DNA of 64,000 nt from Ochrobactrum vermis (lineage in GTDB: Bacteria > Pseudomonadota > Alphaproteobacteria > Rhizobiales > Rhizobiaceae): contig NZ_PCOC01000002.1 of assembly GCF_002975205.1 (NCBI RefSeq), positions 566,001-630,000 on the forward strand, written 5' to 3'. A program made the position numbers and the translations under genes. Below the pieces are notes generated by a model, which was not told the origin of the DNA, ran no database searches, and worked only from the letters and a program-made list of their open reading frames with translations. Each line of letters starts with the position of its first letter. Positions within the stretch are counted from its first letter, which is position 1. Positions 25,912-35,172 of the stretch are shown in pieces.

Positions 25912-26830
25912 CGATGAAATCCTCTTCCTGATTGACTGGGTCGCCGACCTTGACCGTGAAATGAATGCCGGATTTGCCGAGCGTGCACTTGAAAAGCTGC
26001 TGATCGCCAGCGCGCAGGCGCACCTGTTCCATGGCGTCGGCAGGCAGTTTCAGAACCTGCCCGATTTCCAGCATTGACAAGGCGTCCAGCGTCATCGATC
26101 CCTGCTGGATGAAAGCTTCGAGTTCGATGCGTGCACGGCTGACTTCCTGCCGCATCTTCTTCGCCCAGGTCGGATCGGTCTGATCCATCGGACGGCGCAG
26201 AAAGGCTGCGACTGCATCCTGCATCGGCTTCTGTGTGCTGCGCGGCAAAAGCAGATGAACCTGCCCGGTTCTGCCTGCAGCAGTGACATCGATGCGGCAG
26301 GCGAAAAGGCGCGAGCGCTCGAAATTCTCACGGTCGAATTCGGCGGTGTCGGTGCATTCACCGGCGGCGAAAAGCGTCTTTCCGTTTCCGGCAAAAACCT
26401 GATCGAGCGAACCGGCGAGATGACCGGCGAGAAGAGCAGAAATCTTGTGTTCCAGCATGCCGAATGGACGCTCGTCATCGACGCTGCCCATATTGCCCTG
26501 CGCGCCATACATCGCTTCAATCACGGAGAAAACGAGCGCAGCATCGGCGGTGAGGTAAATCGTACAGCCCCAGCGCTCGGCCTTCAGAGGCGCGATGATC
26601 GCCGCTTTGTCGAGAATGTCGGCAAAGGCAGCGTCGTCGGTGCTTTCCACCTGGCCTGCTTCAATGTCGAATGCAGCGGCACAGCCATGTTTCAACCGGT
26701 CGCAGAAATGCGTCGAGGCATCCTTGAACACATGGGCAAGCGATTTCAGATCGTCGCCCGAAAGCCCCGCTGCACGCAGCAGGTTTTCGGCCAGAACATC
26801 GTTTTTGCGGTTTTGCCCCAAAGCAGTCAT
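25892..26830 (-). CDS. fliM: Flagellar motor switch protein FliM
   Basis: C-ring protein of 312 residues: N-terminal tail for CheY-P binding, CheC-like middle domain and C-terminal SpoA domain (about 225-300). The start MTALGQNRKNDVLAENLL at ATG 26830 is chosen because it follows the motA stop by one base; a longer upstream frame is a shadow of motA. The middle domain includes ISALLAGHLAGSLDQVF. The CheY-binding EIDAL-type motif of enterobacteria is not evident, as is usual in rhizobia. The 3' end overlaps the next orf by 20 bases. Confidence 0.93.
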   Translation of the reverse strand: MTALGQNRKNDVLAENLLRAAGLSGDDLKSLAHVFKDASTHFCDRLKHGCAAAFDIEAGQVESTDDAAFADILDKAAIIAPLKAERWGCTIYLTADAALVFSVIEAMYGAQGNMGSVDDERPFGMLEHKISALLAGHLAGSLDQVFAGNGKTLFAAGECTDTAEFDRENFERSRLFACRIDVTAAGRTGQVHLLLPRSTQKPMQDAVAAFLRRPMDQTDPTWAKKMRQEVSRARIELEAFIQQGSMTLDALSMLEIGQVLKLPADAMEQVRLRAGDQQLFKCTLGKSGIHFTVKVGDPVNQEEDFIDELVAG

Positions 26831-26831
26831 C

Positions 26832-27704
26832 TTACGCCGCCTGCTGGGTCGGCGCGCTCGCCATGGTTTCCTGCTCGACCACATCAATGGTCGGGCGATC
26901 ATAGGCGGAGATGGTCTTGCGTCCATACTCCACGGCAATCTGCGGCAGGGAACCGTTCATATAGGCGAGAAGCGTCTGCTTCACGACGATGTAGAGACGG
27001 TTGTTCTTTTCACGGGTCGATTTGATCTTGGCTGCGATCGGGCCGACCACGCCGTAAGAGAAGAAGATGCCGGCAAAGGTGCCGACAAGGGCGGCGCCGA
27101 TCAGATGGCCCAGTACTTCCGGCGACTGGTCCAGCGCGCCCATGGCCTTGATGACGCCGAGAACGGCGGCAACAATACCGAGCGCAGGCAGGGCTTCGGA
27201 AATGCTGACCATTGCTTGGTAGGGCTTGAGCTTGTCGCGGGCCATGGTGTGGATCTCCTCGTCCATCAGCGCCTCGATTTCATGCGAGCGCACATTGCCG
27301 ACGATGATGAGGCGGCAATAGTCGCAGATGAAATGGGTGAGGTCCTCTTTCTTCAATACGCTCGGATAGGCCTGAAAGATCGACGACTCCTTCGGATTGT
27401 CGATGTGCACTTCCACTTCGTTGCGCGACTTCGCGCGCAGTTCGCGCATCAGGCTGTAGAGCAGGCCCAGAACGTCGAGATAGTCACGCTGTTTCGGAAC
27501 AGCATTGCTGAATGCTTCCATGCAGGCGCGGCCAGTGTCCTTCACAAGTGAGAAAGGATTGGCGATGAAGAAGGTCCCGAGCGCCGCACCCAAAATGATG
27601 ACGAACTCCCAGGGCTGGATAAGCACGCTGACATGTCCGCCCATGGCGATAAAGCCGCCCAGCATACAGCCCAGTGTGATGACAAGACCGACGATAATGC
27701 CCAA
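26832..27704 (-). CDS. motA: Flagellar stator protein MotA
   Basis: Stator membrane protein of 290 residues with four helices, which with MotB forms the proton channel that drives rotation. It starts [23 protein letters not shown], typical of MotA helix 1. The large cytosolic loop, which faces FliG, lies between helices 2 and 3 and carries charged residues. [20 protein letters not shown] precedes helix 3. TTG 27704 is supported by GGGAG eight bases upstream; the longer open frame to 27803 has no site. It is the first gene of the leftward motor operon. Confidence 0.95.
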   Translation of the reverse strand: MGIIVGLVITLGCMLGGFIAMGGHVSVLIQPWEFVIILGAALGTFFIANPFSLVKDTGRACMEAFSNAVPKQRDYLDVLGLLYSLMRELRAKSRNEVEVHIDNPKESSIFQAYPSVLKKEDLTHFICDYCRLIIVGNVRSHEIEALMDEEIHTMARDKLKPYQAMVSISEALPALGIVAAVLGVIKAMGALDQSPEVLGHLIGAALVGTFAGIFFSYGVVGPIAAKIKSTREKNNRLYIVVKQTLLAYMNGSLPQIAVEYGRKTISAYDRPTIDVVEQETMASAPTQQAA

Positions 27705-27850
27705 AGCTCGTGACTCCCGCGTACAAGTTCTTTCATCGCACCTTATGGATTGCGGCTTGCGCGAACCTTGCCACCGGTACGGGCGGAAGCCAGCTTCGGA
27801 CAAGCTTGGTCTTTCATAAAGGATTGAAATACCGGAAGGGGGTCATGCGC
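27705..27850. promoter_or_regulatory. Divergent promoter region motA / DUF1217 operon
   Basis: A 146-bp gap between two flagellar operons. It contains TTCGGACAAGCTTGGTC at 27796-27812, which shares its CAAGCTT core with elements upstream of fliF, flhA and flgB. CAAGCTTG is a palindrome and could serve both directions. The two operons are expected to be driven from here. Confidence 0.4.
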
Positions 27851-28639
27851 ATGGTCGATACGATGACGAGCTATCGCCTGATCGCGGCGGATATGACGCG
27901 GTCGTTGCAGCGTGTTTCGAAGGAACCGTTGGTGGAGCGGGAAACCGCCTACTACAAGGAGAATATCGGCAAGGTGAAATCCATCGATGATTTCATGGCC
28001 GATAGTCGTCTCTATAATTATGCGATGAAGGCGTTTGGTCTGGAAGACATGGCCTTCGCCAAGGCATTTGTCCGCAAGATATTGACTGAGGGCGTCTCGG
28101 ACAAGGATTCGATGGCGAACCAGTTGACCGACAAGCGTTACAAGGAGTTTGCGACGGTCTTCGATTTCACGGGCAAGGGCGCGGAGACGACGCAAGACGT
28201 CGTGGCGCAACAGGGAACCGTGGACAAATATCTGCGTCAGACGCTGGAGCAGGAAGCGGGCGACCAGAATGACGGCGTCCGGCTGGCGCTCTATTTCGAG
28301 CGCAAGGCATCGACACTGACCAATGCCTATGAAATTCTCGGCGACAAGGCACTCCTGTCGATGGTGCAGACGACCTTTGGCTGGCCTTCCACCATGTCCA
28401 ATGCCGATATCGACAAACAGGCGAAGTTGATCTCCGAGAAGATCGATTTCACCAGAATGTCCGATCCCGAATATGTGTCGAAGTTCATTTCGCGCTTTAC
28501 CGCCATGTATGAAATAAATAACCCAACGGCGAGCAGCCCGGCGTCGATTGCATCCCTGCTTCTGGGCGGGACCTCGTCCGTCGGCATCTCGATGGACATT
28601 CTGAGCACCTTGCAGAACTTCAAGCCGGGCGGGCGCTAG
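27851..28639 (+). CDS. DUF1217 protein of the flagellar operon
   Basis: A 262-residue soluble, highly helical protein with no signal peptide. Family-typical stretches are YYKENIGKVKSIDDFMADSR and ALSMVQ-like repeats with repeated YNYAMKAFGLEDM and FARKILTEG-type blocks. The start ATG 27851 has AAGGGGG eight bases upstream. DUF1217 proteins occur in rhizobial flagellar clusters next to flgF; their role is not established, although a structural or secreted flagellar part has been suggested by context. First gene of the rightward rod/export operon. Confidence 0.75.
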   Translation: MVDTMTSYRLIAADMTRSLQRVSKEPLVERETAYYKENIGKVKSIDDFMADSRLYNYAMKAFGLEDMAFAKAFVRKILTEGVSDKDSMANQLTDKRYKEFATVFDFTGKGAETTQDVVAQQGTVDKYLRQTLEQEAGDQNDGVRLALYFERKASTLTNAYEILGDKALLSMVQTTFGWPSTMSNADIDKQAKLISEKIDFTRMSDPEYVSKFISRFTAMYEINNPTASSPASIASLLLGGTSSVGISMDILSTLQNFKPGGR

Positions 28640-28642
28640 GCG

Positions 28643-29374
28643 ATGCAGAATAATTCGATCTATGTCGGGCTTTCGTCACTCATCACGCTGGAACGGCGGA
28701 TGGATGCCATCGCCCACAATGTCGCCAATGTCTCCACGGTTGGCTTTCGCGGAGAAGGCACCAAGTTCGACACCATCGTTTCGAACAAGGCAAGTGATGA
28801 CGTGAGTTTCGCCACGGCGGGCAAGAGCTTCATTCGCACCGAAGCAGGCCCGATGATCAAGACCGACAATCCGCTGGATGTCGCGGTCAAGGGCGATGTC
28901 TGGATGTCGATCTCGACGCCGCAGGGACAAATTTATACGCGTGACGGGCGCATGAACATGCTGCCGACGGGCGATCTCGTTTCGATCACCGGCAATCCGG
29001 TTCTCGATGTCGGCGGCGCGCCCATCGTGCTTAATCCGGGCGGTGGTGCGCCGAAGATTTCGAGCGACGGCGCGATCTACCAGAACGGTGCCCAGGTCGG
29101 TTCCATCGGCCTCTTTACGATCCCCGCCGATGCCGACCTGACCTATGCCGGTACATCCGGGGTGATCCCGAACAAGCCCGCCCAGCCGGTGGTCGATGAC
29201 AACAGTGTGGGCGTTGTGCAAGGCATGATCGAGGGATCGAATGTCGACGCCATGACCGAGATGACCCGCCTTATCAGCGTCAGCCGAGCCTTCGAACAGG
29301 TCAATAATCTGCTGTCGCAGCAGGAAAGCACCGTCTCTGAAGCCATCAAGACCTTGGGTTCCAGAAACGGATGA
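28643..29374 (+). CDS. flgF: Flagellar proximal rod protein FlgF
   Basis: A rod protein of 243 residues. The N-terminal helix contains DAIAHNVANVSTVGFRGEG, the flg_bb_rod signature, and the C-terminal helix ends MTEMTRLISVSRAFEQVN, with which rod, hook and filament proteins close their helical core. The start ATG follows the DUF1217 stop by three bases. Its stop overlaps fliI as ATGA. It is placed as FlgF rather than FlgG because a clear FlgG follows at 32652. Confidence 0.92.
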   Translation: MQNNSIYVGLSSLITLERRMDAIAHNVANVSTVGFRGEGTKFDTIVSNKASDDVSFATAGKSFIRTEAGPMIKTDNPLDVAVKGDVWMSISTPQGQIYTRDGRMNMLPTGDLVSITGNPVLDVGGAPIVLNPGGGAPKISSDGAIYQNGAQVGSIGLFTIPADADLTYAGTSGVIPNKPAQPVVDDNSVGVVQGMIEGSNVDAMTEMTRLISVSRAFEQVNNLLSQQESTVSEAIKTLGSRNG

Positions 29375-30729
29375 CGCCTGATCTGCCGCTCTCCCGTCTC
29401 GCCGCTTTTGCCCGTCAGCAATCGGTGGCGCGCAAGCCGCTGGCCGGCATTGGCGGAACGGTGAGCGACGTGTCGCGCTCGGCCATTGCCGTGCGCGGGC
29501 TTTCGCGCGATGTGCGTCTGGGCGATGCGGTGGCGATCCATGCGCAAGGCAGCCAGAGCCTTGCCGAGATCATCCGGGTTGCGGATACGCAAGTGCTCGT
29601 CAAACCGTTCGATGACCGCATCATTCCGTCGCTCGGTGCTGCGGTGTTCGAGGAAGGGCCGCTGCGCATCCGCCCGGCACCGGAATGGCGCGGACGTGTC
29701 ATCAATGCGCTTGGCGATGCGGTAGACGGAAAGGGCGCGTTGCAACCTGGCACCCGACCGATGGCATCCGAAAACCTGGCGCCCGCAGCCTTGCGTCGCG
29801 GGCGTGTCGACAGGGGCTTACGCACCGGCGTCAACGTCATCGATATTTTCACGCCGCTTTGTTTCGGCCAGCGTATCGGCATCTTTGCAGGCTCCGGTGT
29901 CGGCAAGTCGACGCTGCTTGCCATGATGACGCGTGCGGCGGATTTCGACACGGTGGTGCTGGCTTTGACCGGCGAGCGCGGACGCGAAGTGCGCGAGATG
30001 CTGGAAGAAACCATGGCAGGCCATCTTGACAAGACGATAACCGTGGTGGCGACCGGCGATGAAAGCCCGATGATGCGCCGTCTTGCGCCCAATACGGCGA
30101 CGGCCATTGCCGAATATTTTCGCGACCTTGGCCAGAATGTCCTGCTGATTGTCGATTCCGTCACGCGCTTTGCCCATGCGGCGCGCGAAGTGGCGATTGC
30201 TGCCGAAGAGCCGCCTGTTTCGCGCGGTTATCCGCCGAGCGTCTTCAGCCAGCTCCCCCGTCTTCTGGAGCGGGCCGGTCCCGGTACCACGGAAGCGGGT
30301 GGCAGTATCACCGGCATCTATTCGGTGCTGGTCGATGGCGACGATCATAATGATCCGGTTTCCGACACGATCCGCGGCACACTGGACGGCCATATCGTGC
30401 TCGACCGCGCGATTGCGGCGCAAGGGCGTTTTCCGGCCGTGGATATTCCCGCCTCGGTTTCGCGTCTGGCAAAGCACAACTGGACACCAGAACAACGCAA
30501 GCTGGTCAACCAGCTACGCGGCATGGTCGCCCGTTTTGAGGAAACCCGTGATCTGCGCGCTATAGGCGCCTACCAGAAAGGCCATGACGGCCTTCTGGAT
30601 CAGGCGGTTGATCTTGTCCCGCGCATTTACGACGCCTTGCAGCAATCGCCGGAAACCGGCCTATCGGATGATCCCTATAACGACCTTGCCGCGGCACTGC
30701 GCGGCGACAGACAGGCGCAACACGCATGA
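29371..30729 (+). CDS. fliI: Flagellum-specific export ATPase FliI
   Basis: ATPase of the flagellar export apparatus, 452 residues. Walker A is GSGVGKSTL near residue 174; QNVLLIVDSVTRFAHAAREV holds Walker B, and AGPGTTEAGGSITGIYSVLV follows as in the F1-like core. The N-terminal domain is a beta barrel like that of F1. It overlaps flgF at its start and the next gene at its stop. Its partner FliH may be the protein at 40745. Confidence 0.97.
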   Translation: MTPDLPLSRLAAFARQQSVARKPLAGIGGTVSDVSRSAIAVRGLSRDVRLGDAVAIHAQGSQSLAEIIRVADTQVLVKPFDDRIIPSLGAAVFEEGPLRIRPAPEWRGRVINALGDAVDGKGALQPGTRPMASENLAPAALRRGRVDRGLRTGVNVIDIFTPLCFGQRIGIFAGSGVGKSTLLAMMTRAADFDTVVLALTGERGREVREMLEETMAGHLDKTITVVATGDESPMMRRLAPNTATAIAEYFRDLGQNVLLIVDSVTRFAHAAREVAIAAEEPPVSRGYPPSVFSQLPRLLERAGPGTTEAGGSITGIYSVLVDGDDHNDPVSDTIRGTLDGHIVLDRAIAAQGRFPAVDIPASVSRLAKHNWTPEQRKLVNQLRGMVARFEETRDLRAIGAYQKGHDGLLDQAVDLVPRIYDALQQSPETGLSDDPYNDLAAALRGDRQAQHA

Positions 30730-31331
30730 TGACGGGCTTTCGCAAGACAAAGGAAGAAAAACTCCTGGCTGATCTGGCGGCGGAGGTCGAGACCGCTGCA
30801 CGACAGGAAGGCATGAAGAAGCCGCCGAGCAAGGTGGACCGCTATCTGAAGATCGCGGCAATCACGCTTGCTGCCGGGAGCGCAATGCTGCCTTTCGTCA
30901 CCTATCTTCAGCGCGCCGATCTGGGTTCGCCTGATAAGGCCGAGCGCAAGATCATCGATCCGCTCGACCGCTCGGAGCAGAAAACGGTGCGCCGTTTCCC
31001 GTCCTTCCGTCCGTCTGAACAGGCCGCGCCGAATGCAGATATAGACAATACGATGACGGGCTCCGTCATGTCGAACGGCAAGGGGCTTCCGGGAACCGGC
31101 ACAGGAAATGACGGTGACGGAAGCGGGGAAGGGCAGGCGTTCCCCAAGCCGGTTTTCGCACTGCGCGAGGTCGTCGGCGGCATGGCGATGATCGAGGATA
31201 CGTCAGGCTACTGGTTTGTCGAAAAAGGTTCGCTGCTGCCGGATGGCAGTCACCTTGTTTCAATCGGGCGCGGTGCGGGCACCTGGCAGCTCACGACATC
31301 GTCGGGTGATGTGATCGAGATGCGGAGGTAA
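30726..31331 (+). CDS. Single-pass protein of unknown function after fliI
   Basis: A 201-residue protein with a basic/acidic cytosolic N-terminus, one membrane helix (IAAITLAAGSAMLPFVTYL, about 48-66), a Gly/Ser/Asp-rich linker (about 110-140) and a C-terminal beta-rich domain that begins FALREVVGGMAMIEDTSGYW and ends DVIEMRR. The layout resembles pilus or type III accessory proteins with a PilP-like end, but no homology is claimed. It overlaps fliI by four bases. Rhizobial clusters also have a small unknown gene between fliI and flgB, as I recall. Confidence 0.6.
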   Translation: MMTGFRKTKEEKLLADLAAEVETAARQEGMKKPPSKVDRYLKIAAITLAAGSAMLPFVTYLQRADLGSPDKAERKIIDPLDRSEQKTVRRFPSFRPSEQAAPNADIDNTMTGSVMSNGKGLPGTGTGNDGDGSGEGQAFPKPVFALREVVGGMAMIEDTSGYWFVEKGSLLPDGSHLVSIGRGAGTWQLTTSSGDVIEMRR

Positions 31332-31335
31332 GGGG

Positions 31336-31422
31336 AAGGCAATAAGTCAGTGGGGCAATAAGGCAATATGCTTTGATTGCGGATGACCGTGCCGACAATA
31401 TCCTTCACTGCCCTACCGCCCT
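31336..31422. repeat. Inverted array of degenerate 8-bp repeats
   Basis: Four direct octamers: AAGGCAAT (31336-31343), AAGTCAGT (31344-31351), GGGGCAAT (31352-31359) and AAGGCAAT (31360-31367). About 40 bases later come ACTGCCCT (31407-31414) and ACCGCCCT (31415-31422), whose complements are AGGGCAGT and AGGGCGGT. AGGGCAGT is, as I recall, the unit of the Brucella HOOF-Print variable repeats. This array lies inside the operon, between 30726 and flgB. Confidence 0.75.
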
Positions 31423-31427
31423 AACCT

Positions 31428-31450
31428 CCGCAAGCTTGACGCAAGTTCCG
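31428..31450 (+). promoter_or_regulatory. Candidate CAAGCTT-type element upstream of flgB
   Basis: CCGCAAGCTTGACGCAAG lies about 50 bases before flgB and shares the CGCAAGCTT core with the elements upstream of fliF and flhA, but not the GCTA half. It could mark an internal promoter after the octamer array. Function is inferred only. Confidence 0.3.
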
Positions 31451-31487
31451 GCCTTTAAGTTAACAAACTATAAAGGCGGGATACTCA

Positions 31488-31868
31488 ATGAGCACCATTC
31501 ATCTTTTCGATCTGGCTGCAAGGCAGGCGCAGTGGTTGTCGGTACGACAGGCCACGGTTGCGGGCAATGTCGCCAATGCGAACACGCCGGATTTCAGGGC
31601 TCGTGACGTGCAGCCCTTCGCGGATGTGCTGGACAAGACGCAACTCACCATGTCTGCAACAAGCCCTCGGCATCTGGAGGCCGAGGCCGACGGGATTGCC
31701 GGTGCGCGCCTGCGTCCCGACGACATTACCGAACAGACTCACTCCGGAAATACGGTCGACGTCGAACAGGAAATGATGAAAGCCGGTGAAATCGCCCGCG
31801 AATATTCGCTCAACACAAGCGTCGTCAAGGCGTTCCATCGCATGATGCTTTCGGTCGCGAAGGGCTAG
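31488..31868 (+). CDS. flgB: Flagellar basal-body rod protein FlgB
   Basis: A proximal rod protein of 126 residues. ATVAGNVANANTPDFRARDV is the N-terminal rod signature, and the C-terminal helix ends VVKAFHRMMLSVAKG. Length is normal for FlgB. It has a GGCGGG-type site upstream and starts the compact group flgB-flgC-fliE-flgG. Confidence 0.95.
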   Translation: MSTIHLFDLAARQAQWLSVRQATVAGNVANANTPDFRARDVQPFADVLDKTQLTMSATSPRHLEAEADGIAGARLRPDDITEQTHSGNTVDVEQEMMKAGEIAREYSLNTSVVKAFHRMMLSVAKG

Positions 31869-31870
31869 TC

Positions 31871-32293
31871 ATGTCTTCCGATGCCTTGCAAAACACATTG
31901 AAGATCGCAGCGTCGGGCCTTTCGGCCCAATCGACACGTCTGCGCATCGTTTCCGAAAATATCGCCAATGCGCAGTCGACCGCCAAGACTGCCGATGCCG
32001 ATCCCTATCGCCGCAAGACGGTTTCCTTCCGCACCGAGCTGGAGCAGGGCACTGGCGCGGCCGAGGTTCGCATTGCCGAAGTCGGCAAGGACACCTCGCC
32101 CTTCGTCGAGCAATACGAGCCGAGCCATCCAGCGGCGGATGAGCGCGGCTATGTCCGCTATCCAAACGTCAACATGGTCGTCGAAATGGCGGACATGCGT
32201 GAAGCCAATCGTTCCTATGAAGCCAATTTGCAGGTCGTGAGACAGGCCCGTGAGCTGATCTCCATGACCATCGATCTCCTGAGGAGCACATAA
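31871..32293 (+). CDS. flgC: Flagellar basal-body rod protein FlgC
   Basis: A rod protein of 140 residues. [20 protein letters not shown] is the N-terminal signature, and [20 protein letters not shown] with [12 protein letters not shown] closes the protein as in FlgC. It lies two bases after flgB, and its stop overlaps the fliE start (TAATG). Confidence 0.95.
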   Translation: MSSDALQNTLKIAASGLSAQSTRLRIVSENIANAQSTAKTADADPYRRKTVSFRTELEQGTGAAEVRIAEVGKDTSPFVEQYEPSHPAADERGYVRYPNVNMVVEMADMREANRSYEANLQVVRQARELISMTIDLLRST

Positions 32294-32628
32294 TGTACGA
32301 CTCGATCATGAGCATTTCGGCGCGCAATGCCCTGTCGCGCCTTTCCGAGACCGTTGCCGAAAAGGGCGTGGGGTCCGCTTCCGCGCCACAGGCTGTTCCG
32401 ACGGCTCCCGGCGCCTCGTTCGGTGAAGTTCTGTCCCAGATGACGGATTCCGTTGGCCAGAAACTGCAAGCTGCGGAAGCAACATCCATTCAGGGCATCA
32501 AGGGTGATGCACCGGTGCGCGATGTGGTCAGCTCCGTCATGGAAGCCGAACAGTCGCTCCAGACGGCCATCGCGATCCGAGACAAGATCGTGCAGGCCTA
32601 TCTCGAAATCAGCCGCATGCCGATCTGA
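32293..32628 (+). CDS. fliE: Flagellar hook-basal body protein FliE
   Basis: A 111-residue rod adaptor that joins the MS ring to the rod and is an early export substrate. The C-terminal half carries the family pattern [20 protein letters not shown] and ends with [14 protein letters not shown]. The N-terminal third is low-complexity Ala/Pro/Ser, as usual. The start overlaps flgC by one base. Confidence 0.95.
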   Translation: MYDSIMSISARNALSRLSETVAEKGVGSASAPQAVPTAPGASFGEVLSQMTDSVGQKLQAAEATSIQGIKGDAPVRDVVSSVMEAEQSLQTAIAIRDKIVQAYLEISRMPI

Positions 32629-32651
32629 TTTACGGCAGCTAAGGATACGCC

Positions 32652-33440
32652 ATGAAAGCCCTGACGATTGCCGCCACCGGCATGAACGCCCAGCAGCTCA
32701 ATCTGGAAGTGATTGCCAACAACATCGCCAATATCAACACAACGGGCTTCAAGCGCGCGCGTGCGGAGTTCTCCGATCTTCTTTATCAATCCGAGCGGAC
32801 GGCAGGCGTGCCCAATCAGGCGAACCAGTCCATCGTGCCGGAAGGCGCGCTGGTCGGCCTCGGCGTGCAGACGGCGGCGGTACGCAATCTTCATATGCAG
32901 GGCAGTTTCAACCAGACCGGCAATCCATTCGATCTGGCTTTGACCGGCAAGGGTTGGTTTCAGATTCAAAGCCCGACCGGCGAGACGCTTTACGCGCGCG
33001 CTGGCGCATTCAACAAGAATGCCGATGGCCAGCTCGTGACGCTCGACGGCAATCCGGTTGAACCGGCGATCACCATTCCGCCAGATGCTGTTGAAGTGAC
33101 AGTCACCGATACCGGACAGGTTTTCGCGAAGCTGCAGGATCAGGTCAATCAGGTCGATCTCGGCCAGCTGACCCTCGCCAACTTTACCAATGAAGCGGGT
33201 CTCGAGCCGCTCGGCGGCAACCTCTATCGCGAGACGGAAGCCTCCGGCGGTCCGCTGGTCGGCGTTCCGGGCGATCCGGGCTACGGCTCGATCAAGCAGG
33301 GCTATCTCGAAGCGTCGAATGTCGATCCGGTGAAGGAAATCACCGATCTCATTACGGCGCAGCGCGCCTACGAAATGAATTCCAAGGTTATTCAGGCTGC
33401 CGACGAGATGGCGGCAACCGTGTCGAAGAACTTGCGCTGA
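32652..33440 (+). CDS. flgG: Flagellar distal rod protein FlgG
   Basis: The distal rod protein, 262 residues, normal length. [20 protein letters not shown] is the N-terminal signature, [19 protein letters not shown] is characteristic of FlgG, and the C-terminus has [26 protein letters not shown] lies upstream of ATG. Followed closely by flgA. Confidence 0.97.
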   Translation: MKALTIAATGMNAQQLNLEVIANNIANINTTGFKRARAEFSDLLYQSERTAGVPNQANQSIVPEGALVGLGVQTAAVRNLHMQGSFNQTGNPFDLALTGKGWFQIQSPTGETLYARAGAFNKNADGQLVTLDGNPVEPAITIPPDAVEVTVTDTGQVFAKLQDQVNQVDLGQLTLANFTNEAGLEPLGGNLYRETEASGGPLVGVPGDPGYGSIKQGYLEASNVDPVKEITDLITAQRAYEMNSKVIQAADEMAATVSKNLR

Positions 33441-33445
33441 CGGTG

Positions 33446-33934
33446 ATGGCGATGGGGTATACGCAGGCAATCTTTCGAAAGACGAGGCTGGTGTTCGCAG
33501 GCGGGTTGCTGCTCGTGGCGACAGCCGGTGCGAGCGCTGCCGACCGCATCGCTTTTGTTGTGCCTTCGGCTACTGTTTATCCCGGCCAGATCGTCAGCGA
33601 TACGGCGTTGTTGGAGAAGCAGTTCTTCATCAACGCTCCTGCGGCGGCCCAGTATGTGCTTTCAACTGATCAGGCGGCAGGCAAGGTGGCACGCAAGACG
33701 CTGCTCCCCGGCAAGCCGATCCTCGTGTCGGCATTGGGCGAGCCGTCACTGGTCACGCGCGGGGTTCCGGCACCACTGGTCTTTACCGCCGGTACGCTGA
33801 CCATTACCGCCATGGGCACGCCACTTGAATCCGGGGCGGCTGGCGATTTCATCAAGGTTCGTAACGTCGACAGCGGCATCATCGTGTCCGGCACGGTGCT
33901 GGCCAATGGACGCATTCAGGTGGGGATGCAGTGA
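33446..33934 (+). CDS. flgA: P-ring assembly chaperone FlgA
   Basis: A periplasmic chaperone for FlgI, 162 residues with a signal peptide (FAGGLLLVATAGASAADRI). The body is one SAF-type domain with VARKTLLPGKPILVSALGEP and ends VSGTVLANGRIQVGMQ, the usual FlgA end. It is shorter than enterobacterial FlgA, in line with rhizobial forms. ATG 33446 was chosen; GTG 33443 and ATG 33452 are close alternatives. The stop overlaps the flgI start as GTGA. Confidence 0.9.
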   Translation: MAMGYTQAIFRKTRLVFAGGLLLVATAGASAADRIAFVVPSATVYPGQIVSDTALLEKQFFINAPAAAQYVLSTDQAAGKVARKTLLPGKPILVSALGEPSLVTRGVPAPLVFTAGTLTITAMGTPLESGAAGDFIKVRNVDSGIIVSGTVLANGRIQVGMQ

Positions 33935-35172
33935 GAAAAACAAGCGCTGCCCAGATCACCACTTTGCTCGCCATTCTGGCACTCGTTTTGCAGCCTGTCG
34001 CAGGGTTTGCGGATGAATCGTCGAAGAATGCGCGGGAATTCGGTTCCGCAGTGGATGCCGATGCCGACTGGCTTGGCTCCGGCGGTGACCCGTCGAAAAT
34101 GTCCTATGCGGAGCTTGGCCGGGGTAGTGCGGTTGCGCGGCTCAAGGATATAGCCACCATTCAGGGCGTACGTGAAAACCAGCTTGTCGGCTACGGTCTT
34201 GTTATCGGCCTCAAGGGCACGGGTGACAGCCTGCGCAATTCGCCGTTCACAGAACAGTCCATGCGCGCCATGCTGGATAATCTCGGTATCAGCGCGCCGC
34301 GCAATTCCACCCGTTCGAAGAATACGGCTGCGGTGATCGTGACATCCAATCTGCCCGCTTTTGCCGGTGCCGGTTCGCGCATCGATGTGACCGTTTCGTC
34401 GCTCGGCGATGCCACGTCGCTGCAAGGCGGCACACTGGTCATGACCCAACTCATGGGAGCGGACAACCAGATTTACGCCGTTGCGCAAGGCAACATGATT
34501 GTGTCCGGCTTTTCGGCGGAAGGTGAAGCCGCAACCGTGACGCAGGGCGTGCCGACTTCGGGTCGTATCCCGAATGGTGCGCTGGTCGAGCGCGAAGTGG
34601 CGGGTAATTTCGGCAAGGAAAGCGAAATGATCGTCGAGCTGCGTGATCCCGATTTCACGACTGCCGTGCGCGCTGCCGATACGATCAATGTCTTCGCCAA
34701 GCGCCGTTACGGTCGCGGTGTCGCGATTGCACGCGATGCAAAGACGATCCGCTTGTCACGACCGAAGAATGTGCCTGCCGCACGCTTTCTTGCTGAACTT
34801 GAAGGTCTGCCGATCACGACCGATGAAGTGGCGCGGGTGGTGGTGGATGAGCGGACCGGAACCGTCGTCATTGGCGAGAAGGTTCGCATCTCCAAGGTGG
34901 CGATCAGCCATGGCAGTCTGACGGTCCGTGTAACCGAAACGCCGATGGTCGTTCAGCCTGAGCCATTCAGCGACGGCGTAACCGCTTTCGAACCGAACAC
35001 CGATATTGCCGTCAATCAGCAGAATTCCAAGATCGGCATTCTGACCGGCGCAAATCTTGAAAATCTGGTGAAGGGCCTGAACCAGATCGGCGTGAAACCG
35101 ACCGGAATCATCGCGATTTTGCAAGCTATCAAGACATCCGGCGCACTTCATGCGGAACTGGTGGTGCAATGA
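33931..35172 (+). CDS. flgI: Flagellar P-ring protein FlgI
   Basis: Periplasmic P-ring subunit, 413 residues with signal peptide (TLLAILALVLQPVAGFADES). Diagnostic stretches are ATIQGVRENQLVGYGLVIGL and GTLVMTQLMGADNQIYAVAQ; the C-terminus is LVKGLNQIGVKPTGIIAILQ followed by AIKTSGALHAELVVQ. GTG start, overlapping flgA; its stop overlaps motE by four bases. The ring forms around the rod in the peptidoglycan layer with the help of FlgA. Confidence 0.97.
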   Translation: MRKTSAAQITTLLAILALVLQPVAGFADESSKNAREFGSAVDADADWLGSGGDPSKMSYAELGRGSAVARLKDIATIQGVRENQLVGYGLVIGLKGTGDSLRNSPFTEQSMRAMLDNLGISAPRNSTRSKNTAAVIVTSNLPAFAGAGSRIDVTVSSLGDATSLQGGTLVMTQLMGADNQIYAVAQGNMIVSGFSAEGEAATVTQGVPTSGRIPNGALVEREVAGNFGKESEMIVELRDPDFTTAVRAADTINVFAKRRYGRGVAIARDAKTIRLSRPKNVPAARFLAELEGLPITTDEVARVVVDERTGTVVIGEKVRISKVAISHGSLTVRVTETPMVVQPEPFSDGVTAFEPNTDIAVNQQNSKIGILTGANLENLVKGLNQIGVKPTGIIAILQAIKTSGALHAELVVQ

